From Siphlonurus alternatus (lineage: Eukaryota > Arthropoda > Insecta > Ephemeroptera > Siphlonuridae), in NCBI GenBank assembly GCA_949825025.1, contig OX463785.1, forward strand, positions 10,479,971 to 10,543,970: a DNA stretch of 64,000 nucleotides. Direction: 5' to 3'. The translations under genes were made by a program, and so were the position numbers. The notes beneath the pieces were generated by a model. The model was given only the letters and a program-made list of their open reading frames with translations, was not told the origin of the DNA and searched no databases. How positions within the stretch are numbered: position 1 is the stretch's first letter; the number at the start of each line of letters is the position of its first letter. Shown piece after piece: positions 59,199 to 64,000 of the stretch.

Positions 59199-60341
59199 AA
59201 ACTTATTTTTGTTTACTTTATGACGTCATTAATTTTTATAGTGACTCGGACTATATCTCTACAGCTGGCTTTTCTTTGAAGCTCTTCTCAAAGAAATGGA
59301 AATTGTTTAGAAAAGCAACAAAACACTAAAAATCCAGAATAATATTTTCAATAAACTAATATATTTCTTTCATAAAAAATGTGTTGGGGATATAAAATAG
59401 ATTTTTATTGCTTTTTGATATCATATGGAAATATAAAGTGAATATATACTATATTGTATACATAATGACCAACGTTATATATATATTTATATGCTACATT
59501 TAATATATTAATGGTATTAATATTAAATCACAACAAAAAATACATAATGTAATTTTCAGTTTAAATTTATTAAAAATTAAAATAACATCAACATTTTGAA
59601 TCTGCAAATTCCTTTTTAGAAAACATGCACTAAAAAAAAAAAATTGAAGAGCTATATTTCTCATGATAAAAAATATATATTGTATAAAAATTATCTATTC
59701 TGCTTGCGTACTTTTTACTGTTTATTCACATGATAAACTCTTCAATTGGAGTTATGAGGTCAATGTCTACACTCTTCGCGAAAAATTTAACAAGATTTCA
59801 CCTTTTTTAAAAAAATTATGTCTGCATTTAATATTATAAATTGTCCTTTTAATTGCAATAGATTTTGCACTTATTTTTTTTATTATTTTGTAATAAGACA
59901 TGAAATTTTGGACTAAAAACTCCCTTTTTATATAAATGTAATGGGAACTGCATTTATTTATTTTTTCTGAAACTTTCATCAACCTCAGAAATGGTAATAT
60001 TTTTTCAATACAATGGACACAAGAACTAATATATGTATAGTTAAATATTTTATAGAAGGTATAAATTCAAAATAGAAAGTTTAAATTTGTGTACATCTTG
60101 AAAAGACCTACTGCAGCTATTAATCTCTCAATCTCTGCAAATTTCAAAATAATTCAATTTATCCATTAAAATTTATTTTTAGCATTATAAATACTTCCTG
60201 GTAGTATGTATATTTCAAGCTTTTAGCTGCAATAAAAACATTAATAACTAATATACCTTATTATACTATATTTGTAGTAATGCGTAATTTCTATTATAAA
60301 CTAAACTCATCCTTCAAAACATTTCTAATAACATAATATAT

Positions 60342-60425
60342 GGTACACTCGTCGCCTTGTAAAATTTCCCACTTGCAACCTTGACCTGTGTTATTCTTAC
60401 GAGGCGTGGGGACTAAAAAAGCTGG
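60342..60425. mobile_element. P1 foldback MITE, copy 7, truncated
   Basis: Left end 'tacactcgtcgccttgtaaa' and core 'cctgtgttattcttacg' present; most of the right arm is lost. Confidence 0.65.
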
Positions 60426-62133
60426 GAAGATGATGATGATTCCGTATTGATGATTGTGCTACACTTGAAATAAGAAATAAATTACAAATTTATTAAAAAG
60501 TTTTGAGAGTAAATTATTTTTCTCAGTGTAATGTTAATACCCACATGCTTGTAAGCTTTCTCAAACCTAAAACATAGGGAGTTTGTATTCATATATAGCA
60601 AGCTATCTACTTTAATTCTTGATTTATTTATTAACATTTCAAAGACGTACAGCTTATATAGAGATAAATATAAGATCTTGTATGAAAAAAAGGGGGGGGG
60701 TTCAAAGACGACATACAAGATAAACAACTTGAGCATGAAATATATCACCCCTATATACCTACTGGTCAATATTTTATGAGACCTCATAGTCATAAAACAA
60801 AAAAAAAAACACGTACATGTAACACTGCACCATCGCGTGTTCTATACTTTGTTGTTATTATTTATTTATAACACGTTTTTTTAAAATATTTAGTTATTTT
60901 CAAATTTGTATTAATATTCCATCTTATGACAACTTGAAGGTGTGCAGGAACTTTATGAAATAATTACTGTTTTGCACAGGTATCTATATTGTTCTAGCAT
61001 TTCATACCTTAGTTAAAATCTATTTAATTTTTATTTCAATTTAATAAATAAATTATAATTTTATGATATATTATAAAACTATAACATTCATTTATAAAAA
61101 CATTATAAAAAAATTGCAATTAAAACAAAAATTGTTCTTTTATTTTAAATAAATACATAAAATATAAAAATTTAAAAATATTCAATGTTTTATATGCATT
61201 TTTTTAAATACAACTTAACTGAAACCTAAAAAAGAAATTTAAATAATTGTACTTACCAATTTTCTATATCTTTATTTGATCCCACAACTTTAAAATTCCA
61301 ATCATTTTATAAATTATTATTTAACACATACACTGTTACACATATAAATCATTTTTAAGTACACTAAATCATAATTTAACGTGAAATAAGTGGTTTTTAT
61401 TTCACCCTTGTCTGTCCCGAGTCCTCAATTCTCTCAGCACTGACAAAACATTGAACGTGAAAATATAAAGAGGACATTTCTATCGACCCTTGTTGCCAGC
61501 CACATTTTATATTCGAGTATAACAAATCGATTGCTTTATACGAAGTTTTAAAATTGTGTAATATTCAAATAATCATTTGTAATTTTGTAATAAGTTTATT
61601 TAGATATTATAGTTTTTAATGATATATTGTAAATTATGTGTACTTCTTTGTAAATTCATAGGGTGTTGGAAAAATATCAATTTGTTACTAGTGAGACATC
61701 TAGTGGGAAAAGTGTAAATTTTTCCAGTTTAATTTTCATATTTGCGGATTTATTTCAAAGTTTTTATTTATTTAAAATCTGATAATTACATTCATATTAT
61801 TTTGAATTTATTAGTTAAAAGTAAAATAAGCAGTCCATAATCGATCGCCTGTTTTTTACAGTCAAATATATTTATTTTTCATAAACTTCTAAAAAAATAT
61901 TGCTCTTATATAATTATTATGTAATTATAATATAATTATGTTGTTTTTCTATATCTATATACCTTGCATTGATTAATATCTAAAAATTTATGATAGCAGC
62001 GCTATGACTTAATAACTTGACGCCTGTAAAGTATGCTTCCCTCTTTACTCACGTGCTCAAATATTTGCCTAACTAACTTACAGGGTGTAGAATGTTTTCA
62101 CTTTATCGCATGGTGAAATACTGAGCTCCTGAC

Positions 62134-63480
62134 ATGGGAGTCGACATAAGTGTATGGCGTGCGAGAGTGGGCCTATTCTGTGGCAGTGCACGTGCTAAGA
62201 AAAAGACTAAAAGTTGTTATGACAACAGTGACATTGTGAAGTTCAGCAAGTGCTACCTGTTCTATGGATTAATCACATCCATACTACTACTGTCGGCCGC
62301 ACTGGAATCGAACCCAGGTCCAGGCAACAATGAGGTAAAGGAATTATCTGACGCTATTAGAGCACTTACGCTAGAATTCCGTTCACAAGTATCTGGTCTA
62401 CAGGAGAAATTTGAATCAAAAATAAATGAGGTTACTTCAGGTTTTGATTCACTTAGACAATGTATTGGAGAACAAAAAGTAACTCAGCAATCACAATATA
62501 AGGAGCTGAAATCTGAAATTGCTGACCTCAGAGAAGAAAATAAAAGTCTCAAAGCTGTTTTGAATGGTCAAGAGCAATTCAAACGCAAAAATAATGTTAT
62601 TATTTTTGGTATTGCGGAATCTGACGAGGATAGAAGGAGTTGCGACGAGATAGTCCGCGATGTTTGCTCATCAATTGGCGTCAACATTGGCGACGATGGT
62701 ATATCAGAGACTTACCGTCTTGGCACCAAAAAGGGTAAACGACCGATTGTGTGCAAACTGACGACCTTTCAAAAGAAAAAAGATATTTTGCAAAAAAATC
62801 GTATGCACAATAATCGTGAAATATCGATCATGAATGATCTTACTAAGGAGGAGCGTCTTGCTAAAAAAGAACTTCAACCCTACTGCGATCAAGCTAGAAA
62901 GGCTGGCCAACATGCTGTAATCAGGAATGGTAAACTTCTTGTAAATGGACGTATTTGGAGTAATCATCAATTACCATCCCTGGACACCAATGATAACTCT
63001 GGCAACCCTGTAACGAGTCGCAGTGAGTCACCCCAGCCAGGAACGAGTAAGGGAGCGCGCAATACGCAACCACCTCCTCGAGCTACAACGACGACCACAG
63101 CGAGGGTGGAGAGCGCGCTGCCTGTGCCGTCTCCATCACCACGTCTGCCGAGTGGTGGTGGCGGCCGCAGCACCGCGCAACAGGAGACGACCAGCGGCGA
63201 GCGCAACACACGTCAGATGAAGCCTTCTGGCTTCCCCCCTCTCCCGAAGTCCGCGGCAAGTAACACAGACGATGATGCATCGTGCAGCATGGCTGTGGAC
63301 CCGAGCTATGCAAGTGCAGCTGGTGGGCGTAACATTTCTGTCCCACTGAAATTCAATGGTGAGAAACTCTCTCTAGCAAGCATGCAAAATATTATAAGAG
63401 CAAAAACAACTCTTAGTGGAGAGGCTGGCAAGACTGAATCAAAGCCTAGTAAAATTAAGAGAACTGTAACAGCTAAGTAG
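62134..63480 (+). CDS. Non-LTR retrotransposon ORF1 with 2A-like motif
   Basis: 448 residues. Residues 41-57 are hydrophobic (YLFYGLITSILLLSAAL) and run into ESNPGP (58-63). The usual 2A motif is D(V/I)ExNPGP, so ExNPGP is kept but D-V/I is A-L. Similar N-terminal 2A-like/signal sequences are known in CR1/L2-type elements. Residues 64-148 form a coiled coil. Residues 150-215 (RKNNVIIFGIAESDEDRRS ... PIVCKLTTF) are an RRM-like domain and 225-275 (EISIMNDLTKEERLAKKELQ ... NGKLLVNGRIW) the matching C-terminal domain of L1-type ORF1 proteins, which bind element RNA as trimers. The last 170 residues are Ser/Thr/Pro-rich. Ends at UAG, followed in the same frame by ORF2. Confidence 0.88.
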   Translation: MGVDISVWRARVGLFCGSARAKKKTKSCYDNSDIVKFSKCYLFYGLITSILLLSAALESNPGPGNNEVKELSDAIRALTLEFRSQVSGLQEKFESKINEVTSGFDSLRQCIGEQKVTQQSQYKELKSEIADLREENKSLKAVLNGQEQFKRKNNVIIFGIAESDEDRRSCDEIVRDVCSSIGVNIGDDGISETYRLGTKKGKRPIVCKLTTFQKKKDILQKNRMHNNREISIMNDLTKEERLAKKELQPYCDQARKAGQHAVIRNGKLLVNGRIWSNHQLPSLDTNDNSGNPVTSRSESPQPGTSKGARNTQPPPRATTTTTARVESALPVPSPSPRLPSGGGGRSTAQQETTSGERNTRQMKPSGFPPLPKSAASNTDDDASCSMAVDPSYASAAGGRNISVPLKFNGEKLSLASMQNIIRAKTTLSGEAGKTESKPSKIKRTVTAK

Positions 63481-64000
63481 GTGGAGAGCTCTGTATGGCG
63501 ACTTTTATTCTGGAATATTGAAGGATTAAAAGCGAAATTATTTGAAAATGATGTAATAAATTATATAAGTTCATTCAGCTGTGCTAATTTAATTGAAACA
63601 TGGTTAAAAAAGGAAGATAAAATACATCTAAATGGCTATACGCATGTACAAAAAAATGAGACAAGAATAAAAAATATTGGTCGCCATCCAGGCGGTGTGC
63701 TTACTTTCTATAAAGATTGTTTTAAAAAAAAAGTTAGAGAAATTGAAACAAACATAAATGGTGTTATCTGCTTAATATTTACATTTAATTACCTTAAAAT
63801 TGCGGTAATTAATATATACAAGCACCCGGTTAGCTCCCCATATGTAAATAAAAATGTCTTTGTCAAATTGCGTGAATTCATATTACAATTACAAGATTCA
63901 CATAATGACTTTGAACTAATTATAGGCGGGGATTTTAATGCTCGTACTAGTAATATGAACTGTATGTTTGGTACGGTTGGAGAAATTTTTAGAGACGAGA
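63481..64000 (+). CDS. Non-LTR retrotransposon ORF2, AP-endonuclease part, cut by window end
   Basis: Starting right after the ORF1 UAG and in the same frame, 173 codons stay open to the window end. The translation has LLFWNIEGLKAKL at the start, CANLIETWLKKED, GGVLTFYKD, and FELIIGGDFNART near the end, the motifs of an APE-type endonuclease that nicks target DNA. No in-frame ATG is present before the endonuclease motifs (first Met at about 63,949), so ORF2 must be made by readthrough or reinitiation at UAG, or from a non-ATG start. The reverse transcriptase lies beyond the window. Confidence 0.85.
   Translation, partial: MESSVWRLLFWNIEGLKAKLFENDVINYISSFSCANLIETWLKKEDKIHLNGYTHVQKNETRIKNIGRHPGGVLTFYKDCFKKKVREIETNINGVICLIFTFNYLKIAVINIYKHPVSSPYVNKNVFVKLREFILQLQDSHNDFELIIGGDFNARTSNMNCMFGTVGEIFRDE

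Noticed and set aside
62704..63346. Minus-strand ORFs over LINE ORF1
   Set aside because: Antisense shadows of the low-complexity Ser/Pro-rich C-terminus.

Overview
The window is a stretch of an AT-rich animal nuclear genome, most likely an arthropod. Evidence: short spliced exons of a class I myosin separated by long AT-rich introns, many terminal-inverted-repeat MITEs with TA or TTAA target duplications, a non-LTR retrotransposon, long microsatellites, and a complete Maverick/Polinton. Nothing in it looks bacterial. The species cannot be named from sequence alone.

Positions 1-19.6 kb (minus strand): 5' part of an unconventional myosin gene. Seven exons join in matching phase and encode the motor domain from the N-terminal LEPLTE region through P-loop and switch I to [12 protein letters not shown]. 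An eighth, upstream exon is tentative. One exon is 14 nt long. Introns are full of repeats: a 1.75 kb TTAA-flanked element, foldback MITEs and a CTAATAGGG satellite.

19.6-33.1 kb: no confident host gene. It holds foldback MITEs (including two TTAA-flanked giant hairpins at 28.2 and 31.7 kb), simple repeats and one CpG-rich island with an X-box-like motif.

33,093-48,545: an apparently full-length, open-reading Polinton (15,453 bp) with imperfect TIRs of about 300 bp and a 6-bp target duplication GTCGAC. Gene order is OB-like small gene (+, spliced) / BIR protein, MCP, minor capsid, protease, PLA2-pVI-like (all -) / divergent centre with a tRNA-like Pol III signal / packaging ATPase, unknown protein, fibre-like protein, integrase (all +) / protein-primed DNA polymerase (-). 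It encodes replication (PolB), integration (INT), and a full virion-morphogenesis set (two capsid proteins, protease, ATPase), plus accessory functions for entry-like membrane attack (PLA2) and apoptosis control (BIR). This is the most interesting region: effectively an integrated adintovirus-like virus. Noncoding features there include an 11-bp-phased AACGG array and a poly-G/CRE-palindrome TIR.

48.5-62 kb: gene-poor, AT-rich DNA with more copies of the same MITE families, including a nested pair at 53.3 kb.

62-64 kb: 5' end of a non-LTR retrotransposon running off the window. ORF1 has a 2A-like NPGP motif and an L1-type RRM/C-terminal domain. ORF2 (AP endonuclease) continues in the same frame after a single UAG.
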